A DNA stretch of 64,000 nucleotides, taken from assembly GCF_016908565.1 (NCBI RefSeq), contig NZ_JAFBED010000006.1, positions 248,001-312,000 on the forward strand, written 5' to 3'. This document shows positions 53,839 to 63,037 of the stretch, in pieces (within the stretch, counting starts at the first letter, position 1; the number at the start of each line of letters is the position of its first letter). The stretch is from Sutcliffiella tianshenii. Its GTDB lineage: Bacteria; Bacillota; Bacilli; Bacillales; Bacillaceae_I. The position numbers and the translations under genes are program-made. The notes beneath the pieces are model-generated. The model made no database searches. It saw nothing but the letters and a program-made list of their open reading frames with translations, and was not told the origin of the DNA.

Positions 53839-55413
53839 TTATGGAAGCTCCAAGGTCAAGGCGGAGGAGATATCCGGTATGAGAAGGATTTCATCCAGCA
53901 GATCTTTCTCGATCGGTTTATCTACAGAAAGCATCATGATCGCTTTTCCGCCTTGAAGCATACGACCTACATGCATCGTTGCAATATTGGTTTCATGCTT
54001 ACCGAAAATATTTCCCAGCTGTCCGATTACACCCGGCCGGTCATGGTGCTGCACGTAGAGCAGATGGCCGCTTGGGGCATAATCGATATCAAATCCGTTC
54101 ATATGGACGATTCTTGCTCCGTATCCTTCGATGTATGTGGCACGGACTGTCAGATCGACCTGTTTTCCTTTTGCGCGGACCTCCATTAGATTTGAATATC
54201 CATCACTTTCATTACGATGCTTTTCCCCGTAATTTATTCCACGATCCTTTGCAATGGAGGCTGCATTTACCTCATTGACAGTTTGATCGACCCGATCCTT
54301 TAGAAAACCGGCAATTACACTCTTCGTGATGATGGAGGTCTCCCATTCCGTTATTTTGCCTGCATATGTTGCCGTAATTTCATCAACAGGACTGTTTGAT
54401 ACCTGGGACAGTAGCGACCCGATTTTTTTACCCAACTGGAAAAATGGTCTTATTTTATTCAAGATTTCTTTAGGGATGGTAGGAAGGTTGATGCTTGTTG
54501 TGACCGACTGCCCGTTCAGGAAGGTCAGGACATCCTTGGATACCTGATAGGCGACGTTATATTGAGCCTCCTTGGTTGATGCGCCCAAGTGTGGAGTGGC
54601 AATGACATTCTGATGCTGAATCAGCTCCGTTTTGGTTGGAGGTTCGACTTCAAATACGTCAAGGGCAGCACCTGCAACATGGCCTGTATTCAAGTTTTCG
54701 AGAAGGGCATCCTCATCGATGATCCCGCCTCGCGCGCAGTTCACTAAAAATACACCGTTTTTAAGGAGCGACATATTCCTGGAATTCAAGAGGCCCCTTG
54801 TTTCCTTGGTAAGTGGAGTATGTACCGTGATAATATCTGCGGTACTCAACACTTCGTCCAGGGAGAGGGAAGCAACATCGAGTTTCTCGGCACGGCTTTC
54901 AGTCAGAAATGGATCGTAGACTGCCACTTTCATCTGAAAAGCCTTGGCGCGCTTTGCAATCTCACTCCCGATTCGCCCGAATCCTACAATCCCAAGCGTT
55001 TTTCCGAAAAGCTCCGTCCCGACAAACTTCTTTCGATCCCAATTGGCACCTTTGACATTGATGTTGGCCTGTGGAATATGGCGCACAAGGGAAGAAATCA
55101 TGGCAAATGTATGCTCAGCTGTGGAGATGGTGTTCCCATCTGGGGCATTTATAACAACTACGCCTTTTTTGGTCGCCGCTGACACATCGATATTATCGAC
55201 TCCAACACCGGCTCTTGCAATGACCTTCAGGTTCGGCAATCGGCTTAAAAGCTCCTCATCCACCATGGTCGCACTTCGAACGAGCAGGGCATCAATTTTG
55301 TCATAGGAAAAATCAGTGTCCTGGCCTTTTCTGTATACGCGGACATTTTCAGCCTCCAATAAAGGGGCAAGACCATCAGCGCTTATTGAATCAGCAACAT
55401 ATACGTGAAACAT
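53839..55413 (-). CDS. serA: D-3-phosphoglycerate dehydrogenase
   Basis: The 524-residue enzyme starts serine synthesis. The NAD domain has GFGRIGSEIA near residues 145-154; catalytic Arg lies in NCARGGIID near 230, and the catalytic His in TPHLGAST near 278. An intervening domain and a C-terminal ACT domain (about 450-524, HHDRPGVIGQLGNIFG) complete the long form, consistent with allosteric control by serine. It reads against its neighbours, as in B. subtilis. A ribosome binding site, GGAGGGATAA, precedes the ATG at 55413. Confidence 0.95.
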   Translation of the reverse strand: MFHVYVADSISADGLAPLLEAENVRVYRKGQDTDFSYDKIDALLVRSATMVDEELLSRLPNLKVIARAGVGVDNIDVSAATKKGVVVINAPDGNTISTAEHTFAMISSLVRHIPQANINVKGANWDRKKFVGTELFGKTLGIVGFGRIGSEIAKRAKAFQMKVAVYDPFLTESRAEKLDVASLSLDEVLSTADIITVHTPLTKETRGLLNSRNMSLLKNGVFLVNCARGGIIDEDALLENLNTGHVAGAALDVFEVEPPTKTELIQHQNVIATPHLGASTKEAQYNVAYQVSKDVLTFLNGQSVTTSINLPTIPKEILNKIRPFFQLGKKIGSLLSQVSNSPVDEITATYAGKITEWETSIITKSVIAGFLKDRVDQTVNEVNAASIAKDRGINYGEKHRNESDGYSNLMEVRAKGKQVDLTVRATYIEGYGARIVHMNGFDIDYAPSGHLLYVQHHDRPGVIGQLGNIFGKHETNIATMHVGRMLQGGKAIMMLSVDKPIEKDLLDEILLIPDISSALTLELP

Positions 55414-55446
55414 ATTATCCCTCCAAAATATTATAAAATTTCTGAT

Positions 55447-55475
55447 AACTTATCATCTTAAAGTTAGACTGTCAA
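55447..55475 (-). promoter_or_regulatory. Candidate sigma-A promoter of serA
   Basis: On the minus strand TTGACA is followed after 17 bases by TAAGTT, about 35 bases before the serA start. The -35 is perfect, the -10 weak. Confidence 0.55.
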
Positions 55476-55611
55476 TATCTTTCACACAGGTCGAACCTAT
55501 GTAAGCGCTACAAGTTTTTTCAGCCCTTGAAAAAAATGAATTTCAATTCAATTTCTTCCCTTTTTACTATTTTACGAGTATAATAACTTTGTAAATAAAA
55601 TAACATGATCT

Positions 55612-55735
55612 ATCTTCGGGGCAGGGTGAAATTCCCGATCGGCGGTAATGAGGCGACTCTGAGCCCGCGAGCTATTTTTTAGCAGGATTTGGTGCGATTC
55701 CAAAGCCGACAGTCATAGTCTGGATGGGAGAAGAT
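55612..55735 (+). ncRNA. FMN riboswitch of ribU
   Basis: The RFN core is complete: TTCGGGGCAGGGTGAAATTCCC, CGGCGGTAATGAGGC, GGTGCGATTCC, AGCCGACAG and GTCTGGATGGGAGAAG (quoted in part). ATCTTC and GAAGAT close P1. A TATAAT -10 element at 55579 precedes it. Confidence 0.95.
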
Positions 55736-55800
55736 GGAGGTTCAAAGAACGTTAAAAAACGTATGTTTTTAACGCTTATTTGTCTATGCCTTCACATACT

Positions 55801-55830
55801 CCCGCATGCTTATTGAGCAGCGGGTTTTTT
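55801..55830 (+). terminator. Riboswitch-controlled terminator before ribU
   Basis: CCCGC and TGCT pair with AGCA and GCGGG around a TATTG loop, followed by TTTTTT, about 85 bases before ribU. Confidence 0.85.
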
Positions 55831-55914
55831 CATGGATGAAGACATGCGCAAATAAACTTTTTTGAATTTCTCTTTTCGTACGAGGTGGATCTCCAACAAA
55901 AAGGAGAGAGTCGA

Positions 55915-56499
55915 ATGAATCAGAGAGTACGCATCAAGAAAATGGTAACAGTGGGAATGTTGAGTGGGATTTCCTATCTATTAATGTGGCTGAGTTTCCC
56001 GTTGCCACTGCTGCCGCCATATTTATCCGTCGATTTCAGTGATGTTCCTGCATTGCTGGCTGCGATCATCTTCGGACCTGTTGCAGGGATAACGGTGGAA
56101 TTGATCAAAAATCTTCTGCACTATGTATTTCAAGGTAGCATGACAGGTGTTCCTGTCGGGCAGATGGCAAACTTTACTGCCGGGATATTATTTATCCTGC
56201 CTACCTACTTTATTTTCAAAAAAATCCGCACTACCAAAGGTCTAGGATTAGGGTTAGCGGCAGGTACAGCTTCCATGGCCATCATGATGAGTGTGCTGAA
56301 CTATTATGTGTTCCTTCCGGCATTTACTTATTTCTTGAATGTACAAATGGGCTCCAAATCTGCTGTTATTGAATCAATTGTATATGGTATCTTGCCATTT
56401 AATATTATTAAGGGACTGATTGTGACATTCCTGTTCCTTCTACTATACAAAAAACTTTCATTCTGGCTTGAGCGCCAGTGGTTTACGAAAAGCGTCTAA
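55915..56499 (+). CDS. ribU: Riboflavin ECF transporter S component RibU
   Basis: The 194-residue membrane protein is the riboflavin-specific S component, with about six helices and the RibU segments SFPLPLLPPYLSVDFSDVPAL near residues 23-43 and GSMTGVPVGQMANF near 72-85. The FMN riboswitch upstream agrees with flavin uptake. AAGGAGAGAG precedes the ATG at 55915; an in-frame GTG at 55885 lacks one. It corresponds to B. subtilis fmnP (ypaA), between serA and fer. Confidence 0.95.
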   Translation: MNQRVRIKKMVTVGMLSGISYLLMWLSFPLPLLPPYLSVDFSDVPALLAAIIFGPVAGITVELIKNLLHYVFQGSMTGVPVGQMANFTAGILFILPTYFIFKKIRTTKGLGLGLAAGTASMAIMMSVLNYYVFLPAFTYFLNVQMGSKSAVIESIVYGILPFNIIKGLIVTFLFLLLYKKLSFWLERQWFTKSV

Positions 56500-56508
56500 T
56501 TAAAATAA

Positions 56509-56544
56509 AAAGGGCCGCACTCCTTAATCGGAATGCGGCCCTTT
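56509..56544. terminator. Bidirectional terminator between ribU and fer
   Basis: AAAGGGCCGCA and TGCGGCCCTTT form a perfect 11-bp stem; the inner part TCC/GGA extends it. Confidence 0.85.
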
Positions 56545-56551
56545 GCATGTA

Positions 56552-56824
<273 letters not shown>

Positions 56825-57053
56825 CTATACAATAAGATTCACATTTCCAAAAATTAGTTGGAAACGAATTCCTCATACTTTATATTGTAAAACTGTTTTC
56901 TTAACTTTTCAATAGAAAAGTCAATGAGAATGCTTATCACATAAGGGTTCTGCCGTTCTATTCATAATCTACCCGACCATTTGTCGAGATAAACATGCCA
57001 CAATTCTGCAAAATTTTGATAAAATGGAGATAGATGAAAAAAGGTGTTGAATT

Positions 57054-58115
57054 TTGTTGAAATCATTCGAATATCTCTGCTTATATTGTATCCGTGCTTT
57101 CCGCGGGGAGCGAACCACCTCTGCCATTTATCATTTACTAAAAGGGAAAAAGTCATCCCAGACAATTCAGGACGGGAATCTATATGCCATCTCTAATCTA
57201 TTCGGAATTTTGCCTGAGCTTTCACGTACTGAACTCGATGCTTCGATTGTTCATCTTGAACAGCACCATTTGATTGCACTTAAAGACGACTTTTACCAAA
57301 TAACAGAAGAGGGAAGAGCGACTCTTCAAAAAGAATCAGAAAACTTTCCATTGTCCCCTTATCTTAATGGATGGGAATACAAAGGAAAAGCAGATGTTTT
57401 TTGGAAAAGGTACAGCCTGCTCATCCAGACTCTGTCCAATATACAAATGGGTAGGACAGACTTCATTCCGGTTCAATATGAAGAGACAGTTCAACATTTT
57501 GTGAAAAAAATATTATTACAACACGGAGTTTCTAAAAAGGAATTAACAAGCTTAATCCATCAAGAGACCTTAAGTTTATTAAATATGGTGGGAGACCAGA
57601 AAGCTTACATATTTGTATCCCGGCTTTCCGGTCATCTGCACAGTGGACTCACCCTTCTGCAGATTTCCAAAAAGCTTGGTCTTGATGAAACCTGGGTGCT
57701 TCTGGAGTTTCAAGCTGCCATCCATTATATGCTGCAGCAAATAGAGATGAAAGTTGACCATTATCCAGTTTTGAGCAAGCTATGCTCGGATATGATCAAT
57801 CGCCCGAATTTGACTGCAACCACACAAAAAACCCTTTATTTATTGGATAGGGGATATAATTTGGAAGAAATCGCAGCTGCGAGAAACCTTAAGCAAAGTA
57901 CCATCGAGGATCATATTGTAGAACTGGCGCTTCACCTTGATTCTTTTTCCATCTCCCCTTATGTCAGCAAGAAATTGGCCCAGACCATCATGGAAGCGGC
58001 CTATGAGTTGAAGACAAATCAGTTGAAGCGGATAAAGGAGTATGTAGATTTGGCTGATATCAGTTATTTTCAAATCCGATTGGTTTTGACGAAGATGGGT
58101 GATAAGCATGGATAG
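57054..58115 (+). CDS. ypbB: YpbB, helix-turn-helix protein preceding recQ
   Basis: The 353-residue protein has a C-terminal helix-turn-helix (about 265-340, TQKTLYLLDRGYNLEEIAAARNLK in part) like that of RecQ-associated domains. Its function is unknown. Start codons TTG at 57054 and 57057 are both possible behind AAGGTG. It overlaps the recQ start by 8 bases, so translation is coupled, and a RecQ-linked role is likely. Confidence 0.85.
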   Translation: MLKSFEYLCLYCIRAFRGERTTSAIYHLLKGKKSSQTIQDGNLYAISNLFGILPELSRTELDASIVHLEQHHLIALKDDFYQITEEGRATLQKESENFPLSPYLNGWEYKGKADVFWKRYSLLIQTLSNIQMGRTDFIPVQYEETVQHFVKKILLQHGVSKKELTSLIHQETLSLLNMVGDQKAYIFVSRLSGHLHSGLTLLQISKKLGLDETWVLLEFQAAIHYMLQQIEMKVDHYPVLSKLCSDMINRPNLTATTQKTLYLLDRGYNLEEIAAARNLKQSTIEDHIVELALHLDSFSISPYVSKKLAQTIMEAAYELKTNQLKRIKEYVDLADISYFQIRLVLTKMGDKHG

Positions 58116-59631
58116 TAAAATCCTTTTACAGAAGAAGCTCGGGTTCACCGACTTTAAACCTGGACAAAGAGAGATTGTAGAGGATGTCGGAAAGAAAAGG
58201 GATGTTGTGGCACTTTTGCCCACCGGGGGCGGAAAATCCTTGTGCTATCAGCTTTCCGGATATCTGCTGGAGGGACCTGTCTTGATTGTGTCCCCGCTTC
58301 TTTCCCTCATGGAAGATCAAGTGCAGCAGATGAAGTCGATGGGTGAAAAGAGCGTCATCGCCATCAACTCTTTTTTGAGCTTTCAGGAAAAAGAAAAGCT
58401 GTTGCACGCTGATTTCTCACGTTATAAATTTATTTTTATTTCACCAGAAATGCTGCAGGTCAAACGTTGGCTATCAAAACTTCAGGCTTTGCCCATCGGT
58501 CTGTTTGTAGTGGATGAAGCACATTGTGTCTCACAATGGGGCCATGATTTCAGGACTGATTATTTGAAGCTTGGCGATGTGAGGGACAAGCTTGGTAAGC
58601 CTCCTTGCCTTGCCTTGACGGCTACTGCGACAGATAGTGTGCTGTTAGACATAAAGAAGTACCTCCATCTAGAAAGAGCGTTTGAACATATCTATTCGAT
58701 CGATCGGCCTAATATAGCCTATAAGGTGGAACATATCGGATCCAACCGGGAAAAACGGGAACGTTTGCATGACCTTGTAAAACTTTTCCGAGGTCCAGGG
58801 ATCATTTACTTTTCCAGCAGAACAAAAGCAGAGCAGATCTGTCAGTACCTTGAAGAACAAGGTGTGGAACGCATTGCCTTTTATCATGCAGGACTTCCTC
58901 AGGAACAGCGGATTCTGATCCAACAGCAATTCCTCCTGGGACAGCTTGATGTTATCTGTTGTACAAGTGCCTTTGGAATGGGCATCAACAAATCGGATGT
59001 ACGATATGTCATTCATTATCATCAGCCAACACAGCTGGAATCCTATGTTCAGGAAATCGGAAGAGCTGGCCGGGATGGTGGAAAAAGCATTGCAGTCCTT
59101 TTGAAAAGTGACGAGGATATCATGCTTCCTCAGCTCATAATTGATCAGGAGCTGCCAGATCACATATTTGTTTCAACCGTATTGACCGAGATGGTGAGTA
59201 GATGGAATGAAGTAAAATCTCTCACAGATGAAATGTTGACTGATCTTGAATTGAGATTTCCGGCCAGCGAGACCCACTGGAGGTATTTAGCCTATCAGCT
59301 CTCGACTTTTACGGCTAAAAATGGACCGCTCAGTGTAATGAATCTGGAATTGTGTGTGTCGTTCTTGCAAAAACAGATTCAGGCCCGTACATCTGCAAAA
59401 CAGGAAAAGCTCCGCTTCTTCCACAATTGGACATTGGAAGCGGATTGCAGGAGACGGGGGATCCTTGCCTATTTTGGTGAAGTGCCAGGCTCTCCGATAA
59501 GAAATTGTTGTGATTATTGCGGAATTGTAATGGAAGAGTATTCAATCCATGAAGAGAAGCGGAAAAGCATAACAGGAGATGCCCCTTCTTGGAAACAACT
59601 TTTAGCTAAATTATTAGTACAGGAAGATTAA
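58108..59631 (+). CDS. recQ: ATP-dependent DNA helicase RecQ
   Basis: The 507-residue helicase has motif I PTGGGKSLCYQL near residues 39-50, DEAH near 140-143, the TATAT segment and motif VI QEIGRAGRDGG near 314-324. A zinc-binding region follows with DCRRRGILAYFGE and NCCDYC. No HRDC domain is visible, as in other short RecQ proteins of Bacillus. The ATG at 58108 overlaps the end of ypbB. It unwinds recombination intermediates. Confidence 0.94.
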   Translation: MDSKILLQKKLGFTDFKPGQREIVEDVGKKRDVVALLPTGGGKSLCYQLSGYLLEGPVLIVSPLLSLMEDQVQQMKSMGEKSVIAINSFLSFQEKEKLLHADFSRYKFIFISPEMLQVKRWLSKLQALPIGLFVVDEAHCVSQWGHDFRTDYLKLGDVRDKLGKPPCLALTATATDSVLLDIKKYLHLERAFEHIYSIDRPNIAYKVEHIGSNREKRERLHDLVKLFRGPGIIYFSSRTKAEQICQYLEEQGVERIAFYHAGLPQEQRILIQQQFLLGQLDVICCTSAFGMGINKSDVRYVIHYHQPTQLESYVQEIGRAGRDGGKSIAVLLKSDEDIMLPQLIIDQELPDHIFVSTVLTEMVSRWNEVKSLTDEMLTDLELRFPASETHWRYLAYQLSTFTAKNGPLSVMNLELCVSFLQKQIQARTSAKQEKLRFFHNWTLEADCRRRGILAYFGEVPGSPIRNCCDYCGIVMEEYSIHEEKRKSITGDAPSWKQLLAKLLVQED

Positions 59632-59632
59632 A

Positions 59633-60256
59633 ATGAAAAATAAACAGGCGGAAATGGTTAAGCGAATGAGTGACAAGGAGCTGCTATATCACTTGTATAT
59701 GTCACAGCTACTCTTTTTCCTCGTTGCAGCTGTCCTTGCTTTTTTCCTTTTTGAGGGATGGGACGACTTTCTGATCCTTCTGGAGTGGGACATACAAGAA
59801 ATTTTCACCATTGGATCATCAGTAGGGGTAGCAGTGGTGGTAATTGATCTTATCTTAATGAAGTATGTCCCAAGGGAACTGATGGACGATGGCGGTATCA
59901 ACGAGAAAATGTTCCAAAAAAGAAGTACCCTGCATATAATCGCTTTGGCACTTCTGATTGCCACCGTGGAGGAGTTGCTTTTCAGGGGCGTCATTCAGAC
60001 TCATTTCGGAATCTGGATTGCGAGCTTCATTTTTGCCATCATGCATATCCGTTATCTACATAAATGGTTATTATTGATATCGGTCATTTTATTAAGCTTT
60101 CTACTGGGCTATCTATATGAATGGACTGAAAATCTTCTTGTGACAATTTGGGCACATTTCATCATAGATGTGCTGCTTGCACTGAAAATAAGAAGCGAGT
60201 ATGTAAAGAAAACAAACGGGGAGGTCAGTGAGGGGTATGAAAACAGAGATGAATAG
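59633..60256 (+). CDS. ypbD: CPBP-family intramembrane protease-like protein YpbD
   Basis: The 207-residue membrane protein has the CPBP motif EELLFRG near residues 114-120, with later conserved FAIMHIRY and WAHFIIDV that supply histidines for metal. Five or six helices are visible. The family includes Rce1-like proteases and bacteriocin-immunity proteins; the substrate here is unknown. The gene starts 1 base after the recQ stop and overlaps ypbE. Confidence 0.86.
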   Translation: MKNKQAEMVKRMSDKELLYHLYMSQLLFFLVAAVLAFFLFEGWDDFLILLEWDIQEIFTIGSSVGVAVVVIDLILMKYVPRELMDDGGINEKMFQKRSTLHIIALALLIATVEELLFRGVIQTHFGIWIASFIFAIMHIRYLHKWLLLISVILLSFLLGYLYEWTENLLVTIWAHFIIDVLLALKIRSEYVKKTNGEVSEGYENRDE

Positions 60257-60926
60257 ACAAGATCAAGCAGATTCATTGCGGGATGAGGTTGAAAAAGCTG
60301 CAGGTGAAAAGCGTCCTTCCAGGAGCGAAATACATGCCGAGAAACGGAATCGTACGAAATGGAAATTCAATTTCCCTATCGTACGCTTACTCGGAATTGC
60401 TTTTTTATTGATCCCGATCACAATTTTGGCACTTCATTTTAATGGCAAGGATGAAAATGTTTTAAAATCTCTTTTCCCTATTAAAGGTAGTGTAGAATCC
60501 TATGATCAGATAAACATCCCTTCTAAAGCAGATACAAAAGAAACGATTGAATTTGATCGGAATGAAGAGGAGGATGCCGTAGTGGAAGAGGAGGTGACCG
60601 AGCCTGAAAGTACCCCTGTCGAGACCATCAATACGAATGCTCAAACAGGCTCAGGCAAAGCCACTCCTGCAGAAACAAAGCCAGAACCTCCTCCGGTTGC
60701 GGCTGAACCTGAAGAAACCGAAGAAGTGATAGATGAAGAGAATATTGAAGAAAATGTGGAATATGTGGAGCATGTGGTCGCAAGCGGGGAAACCTTGTAC
60801 AGTATCTCCAATGAATACTTTAAGAGTAGGGCTGGAGAGAAGATCATCAGCGATTATAACAACCTGATAAACGAACAGGTGAATGTGGGGCAGAAGCTAA
60901 CCATCCCGATCAAAAAGAACGGGTGA
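60237..60926 (+). CDS. ypbE: LysM-domain membrane protein YpbE
   Basis: The 229-residue protein has a charged cytoplasmic N-terminus, one membrane helix at about 48-68, an extracellular Pro/Glu/Thr-rich stalk and a C-terminal LysM domain (about 179-227, VASGETLYSISNEYF) that binds peptidoglycan. ATG at 60237 has GTGAGGGG upstream; GTG at 60228 is within that site. It overlaps ypbD and completes the ypbB-recQ-ypbD-ypbE operon. Confidence 0.86.
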   Translation: MKTEMNRQDQADSLRDEVEKAAGEKRPSRSEIHAEKRNRTKWKFNFPIVRLLGIAFLLIPITILALHFNGKDENVLKSLFPIKGSVESYDQINIPSKADTKETIEFDRNEEEDAVVEEEVTEPESTPVETINTNAQTGSGKATPAETKPEPPPVAAEPEETEEVIDEENIEENVEYVEHVVASGETLYSISNEYFKSRAGEKIISDYNNLINEQVNVGQKLTIPIKKNG

Positions 60927-60934
60927 TGAAAAGT

Positions 60935-60966
60935 GCAGGGACCATACAACGGTCCTTGCTTTTTTG
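60935..60966 (+). terminator. Terminator after ypbE
   Basis: GCAGGGACC pairs with GGTCCTTGC (one G-T) over a 7-base loop and a T run. Confidence 0.85.
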
Positions 60967-61038
60967 CGTTTAGTGGCATCATACAAGCTCTCATACATGC
61001 ATAAGGTTTATTAATAGAACATGTATGGGGTGGTTAGG

Positions 61039-61494
61039 ATGGAGCCTGAAATTCAAAGGTTGGATGAGCATACAGATGAAGCGACTAAGAAAACACTGCA
61101 GCTTCTTGTTTCAAAGAAAAGGAAGTTCGATCAGTTCAAGAAAAGAGAATGGCACTGGAGATTGTCCACTTTCCTGACGCTGGGGTTATTCCTTGCCTAT
61201 ATCTACTATTTCATCTATTTAAAAGGAGCCAGCTCTGGAGAGATGTTTGCTTATTTCTTTGACAGACCCGTTCATTTTTATGTGGTGATGTTCATCGGAT
61301 GCCAAGTGGGGATGGTTAAATATTTGTTATACAAAAAGGATAAAGCCGAAAAGGAATACAACGACCTGCGCAAGGAGATGGTGAAGCGCAGCGATGACTA
61401 CTGGCCCAAGCCCCAAGAGTGGAAACAGCGTTACCAAGTATTTGAAATGATGAAAAAGGAATTCGATATCAATCTATATCATGAAACAAAATAG
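61039..61494 (+). CDS. ypbF: YpbF-like DUF2663 membrane protein
   Basis: The 151-residue protein has two membrane helices at about 44-64 and 74-94 and a basic, helical C-terminus (YKKDKAEKEYNDLRKEM). It matches YpbF (DUF2663) in length and position after ypbE. The function is unknown. GGGTGGTTAGG precedes the ATG at 61039; ATG 61021 in frame has no site. Confidence 0.82.
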   Translation: MEPEIQRLDEHTDEATKKTLQLLVSKKRKFDQFKKREWHWRLSTFLTLGLFLAYIYYFIYLKGASSGEMFAYFFDRPVHFYVVMFIGCQVGMVKYLLYKKDKAEKEYNDLRKEMVKRSDDYWPKPQEWKQRYQVFEMMKKEFDINLYHETK

Positions 61495-61516
61495 GCCCTG
61501 TAGTGGGTCTTTTTTT
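61494..61516 (+). terminator. Terminator after ypbF
   Basis: GGCCC pairs with GGGTC (one G-T) over a 6-base loop, followed by seven T residues; the stop codon adjoins it. Confidence 0.65.
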
Positions 61517-61575
61517 AGGTTGTTTTCGCAATGATTGCTGTTTAATAGATATAAAATAAGCTTAAAATGAAGCCC

Positions 61576-61699
61576 GTTGATTTCCTCTCCGGACACAAGA
61601 CTCGCCGGGGACGGATGGGAGCCTCCTCGGCTTCGCCTGTGGGGTCTCCCATGCCCTCTGCGTTCCCGCAGGAGTCAAGTGTCCTCCGTTACAATCAAC
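61576..61699 (-). repeat. Dispersed palindromic repeat, copy 5 (minus orientation)
   Basis: GTTGATT and AATCAAC bound the copy; its core is the reverse complement of copy 4, with a few changes by eye. Confidence 0.88.
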
Positions 61700-61796
61700 T
61701 CAGTTTTTATAATATGTTTTGCTCTACTGAATGGAAAAATGAGACAAAGTCAATAATCCCCAACTATAGTAATGCAAATTTTATCCAATAATTCAC

Positions 61797-61933
61797 CCCT
61801 GTTGGTTGGAGTGCAAGATGTGAGACTCCTGCGGGAGCAGCGTGTCAAGGGAGACCCCACAGGCGCATTTGCGCCGAGGAGGCTCCCGAGGCCGCCCGCG
61901 GAAAGCGAACATCTGGAACGGAGACCAACAGGG
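61797..61933 (+). repeat. Dispersed palindromic repeat, copy 6
   Basis: CCCTGTTGGT and ACCAACAGGG bound a 137-bp copy that is the reverse complement of copy 3 apart from about ten differences. It is the outer part of the right arm of the inverted pair. Confidence 0.88.
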
Positions 61934-62100
61934 AGATTAGTGCTGACGCATTATCCTTAGCATAGCCCAATTTTTATAAACAACAATATTTACAAAAAGA
62001 GCTTTATTTTATAAGAAGAAAATGGCAATCAACTGACCAATAAAGAGTTTTGTGGTATGATTCTGTAACATTCATTAAAGGGAAAGAAGGGATGCTACCC

Positions 62101-62880
62101 ATGATGACAATCATCTATATTTTAGGAGCAGCGATAGTTTGTGGTCTGGTACTGCTGATATACATGTTCAAACAAGCGAAGCAAGAGACAATAAAGGAAG
62201 AAAAGTTGGCATTTCCAGAGTTTCCGGCAAGCTTTAAGGAAGTATCCATCTTTTTCATTTCCGATATACATAGAAGAAAACTGTCACCTGACTTCATAGA
62301 GCCGATAATGGGAAAGGCCGATTTCGTGGTAATCGGGGGAGACCTTGCAGAAAAAGGCGTCTCGCTCTCGCAAGTTAAAGAAAATATTGAGGTTTTGAAG
62401 AAACTTGGTCTTATATTTTTTGTATGGGGTAACAATGATTATGAATTGGACTATCACGAACTGGACTCCATGCTTTTGCAAAATGGGGTGAAGATTTTGG
62501 ACAATACAGCCTTCAAGTTCGAATCTGATACAGGTGAACTCCTGGAGGTCATCGGAGTGGACGATATGATCCACGATAGGGACGACCTTAGGCTTGCCTT
62601 GCAGGATGCCACAAAGGACAGTTTTAAGATCCTTGTAAGCCATGATCCAAAGATAGTAGAAAAATTCTCTGAAGAAGAGAAAATCAGCCTGGTGCTAAGT
62701 GGACATACCCATGGCGGGCAAATCCGGATCTTCGGTTATGGACCTCACGAAAAAGGGGCCATACATCAACTCCCGCATACCACACTTCTTGTAAGCAATG
62801 GTTTTGGAACTACGATGATTCCCTTGAGACTTGGAGCCCAACCGGAAACGCATCTATTGAAGATCACGACAAAGATATGA
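62101..62880 (+). CDS. ypbG: Metallophosphoesterase YpbG
   Basis: The 259-residue protein has an N-terminal membrane helix (about 2-22) and a calcineurin-like phosphoesterase domain with the metal-binding blocks SDIHRRK near residues 58-64, GGDLAEKG, GNNDYE near 109-114, SHDPK and GHTHGGQ near 201-207. The substrate is unknown. AAGAAGGG precedes the ATG at 62101; ATG at 62092 is directly on the site. It lies behind the right arm of the inverted repeat. Confidence 0.87.
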   Translation: MMTIIYILGAAIVCGLVLLIYMFKQAKQETIKEEKLAFPEFPASFKEVSIFFISDIHRRKLSPDFIEPIMGKADFVVIGGDLAEKGVSLSQVKENIEVLKKLGLIFFVWGNNDYELDYHELDSMLLQNGVKILDNTAFKFESDTGELLEVIGVDDMIHDRDDLRLALQDATKDSFKILVSHDPKIVEKFSEEEKISLVLSGHTHGGQIRIFGYGPHEKGAIHQLPHTTLLVSNGFGTTMIPLRLGAQPETHLLKITTKI

Positions 62881-62964
62881 AAAAGAGCGGCTGAGTGGTT
62901 TGATTTTCAGAATGCTCAACTGTATTTAATTCACTGATTTAATTTTTTTGGTTATTCAAAACCT

Positions 62965-63001
62965 ATACAAAGTTTACACGATGTATTTCCTCCTATATAA
63001 T
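62965..63001 (+). promoter_or_regulatory. Promoter and candidate operator of the CarH/LitR-like gene
   Basis: TTTACA (62973-62978), 17 bases, TATAAT (62996-63001) is a good sigma-A promoter. ATACA at 62965 and TGTAT at 62982 are inverted over the -35, with TTACA between, a pattern like CarH/LitR operator half-sites. Autorepression is inferred. Confidence 0.65.
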
Positions 63002-63037
63002 TCAACTAAGGATTTTGTTAGAGAGAAAGGGATCTAT

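Noticed and set aside
61567-61960. Two plus-strand frames of 62-74 codons
   Set aside because: They lie over repeat copies 5 and 6 and lack start signals.
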